From DATDYW01 sp964574865 (GTDB lineage: Bacteria > Patescibacteriota > Minisyncoccia > Phycocordibacterales > JAACPR01): a DNA stretch of 19,312 nucleotides. The notes below the pieces were generated by a model. It was not told where the DNA came from. It saw only the letters and a program-made list of their open reading frames with translations, and ran no database searches. Position 1 is the stretch's first letter. Every line of letters begins with the position of its first letter. The stretch spans positions 1 to 19,312 of the forward strand of contig CAZNOT010000007.1 in NCBI GenBank assembly GCA_964574865.1. The letters run 5' to 3'. The position numbers and the translations under genes are program-made. Below, one piece after another: positions 19,162 through 19,312 of the stretch.

Positions 19162-19215
19162 CCCGCAAAACGAAAACCGCCACTCGGCGGTTTTCGTTTT
19201 GCGGGAGCCAGCGAG
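19152..19215. repeat. 30-bp foldback that includes the tRNA-Thr 3' end
   Basis: Bases 19152-19181 pair perfectly with 19186-19215 around a 4-base loop. The left arm contains two T-stem bases, the full 3' acceptor strand and T73. The core AAAACCGCC/GGCGGTTTT with TTTTCGTTTT can act as a terminator. Confidence 0.92.
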
Positions 19216-19312
19216 GCGGGGCGACCGCTCGCCCCGCGCGAGAAATTGTAGGCCCGATGCACGGTTCGGCAGCCGCCGAAACCGCCGACGCGGGGGCGCG
19301 ACCGGGGCCGTG
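19216..19312 (+). ncRNA. tRNA-Thr downstream module, truncated by window end
   Basis: Directly after the foldback: 9-bp hairpin (19216-19224/19229-19237, loop CCGC); GAGAAATTGTA (19240-19250), matching the complement of the tRNA-Thr T-arm at 8 of 11 positions; GGCCCGATGCA (19251-19261) in the place of core AGCCGCAGCG; second hairpin (19263-19270/19275-19283); and CGACGCGGGGGCGCGA (19286-19301), similar to the CGCGAGGCGGGGTCGCGA core. Order and spacing agree with the fMet and CAU modules but the sequence is more diverged. Confidence 0.42.

Overview
This is about 19.3 kb of very GC-rich bacterial chromosome with a Candidate Phyla Radiation (Patescibacteria, probably Parcubacteria-like) character. 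This assignment is inferred from gene content, not from a marker-gene search. Supporting signs are the pilin of the type G|FTLIELLVVIAIIGILAS...NSARxKGxDA, a short Obg without a C-terminal extension, a SecA whose C-terminal zinc tail is replaced, a gatC-gatA pair, a MYG1-family protein and dense small operons. TGA is used as a stop codon (for example at the ends of gatA and the MYG1 gene), so the Gracilibacteria/Absconditabacteria code does not apply. Two runs of N (100 and 10 bases) show that this is a draft scaffold.

Layout, left to right. 1-840: 3' end of secA. 943-2154: exported bactofilin-like protein with C-terminal membrane segments. 2161-2260: assembly gap inside AAGTAACAGGTA-type repeats. 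2280-4447: MYG1-family protein, a small unknown ORF and the GTPase Obg. 4658-8848: a type IV pilus block made of a major-type pilin with its own strong terminator, prepilin peptidase PilD, then four tightly packed minor-pilin genes (GspH/FimT-, PilW/PulJ-, PilV- and PilX-like). The 10-N gap after pilD is flanked by an apparent false duplication. 9022-13879: ligA, gatC, gatA and a membrane protein with a C-terminal HEPN-like domain. 13953-15730: three tRNA genes (fMet on +, Met/Ile2-CAU on -, Asp on -), repeat-rich DNA and a DUF3298-like membrane-anchored protein. 15957-18064: nucleotidyltransferase and Nudix hydrolase on the - strand, divergent from a ZIP-family metal transporter. 18136-19044: YfcH-like SDR epimerase. 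19090-19161: tRNA-Thr, running into the window edge.

The strongest unexplained signal surrounds the tRNA genes. All four are followed by a long perfect foldback (22-30 bp arms) whose first arm reaches back into the tRNA and includes its 3' acceptor strand. Downstream of three of them (fMet, Met/Ile2, Thr) a shared module follows. It has a 9-bp hairpin placed at the acceptor/T-stem junction of the antisense copy, then a further antisense copy of that same tRNA's T-arm, a conserved core (AGCCGCAGCG-like), a second hairpin and a second core (CGCGAGGCGGGGTCGCGA-like). In fMet and Met/Ile2 this leads into repeats of CTTAGTGAYTCGTGAC followed by a sense fragment of the cognate T-arm. The arm sequences differ from tRNA to tRNA but match their own tRNA, so the module is either tailored to, or seeded from, each tRNA. 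I know of no named element with this design.

Expression signals fall into two classes. Most first-in-operon protein genes have a TANNNT -10 box only 6-9 (up to 12) bases before a start codon that is often GTG, which predicts leaderless or nearly leaderless mRNAs. The four tRNA genes have recognisable -35 and -10 boxes 17 bp apart.
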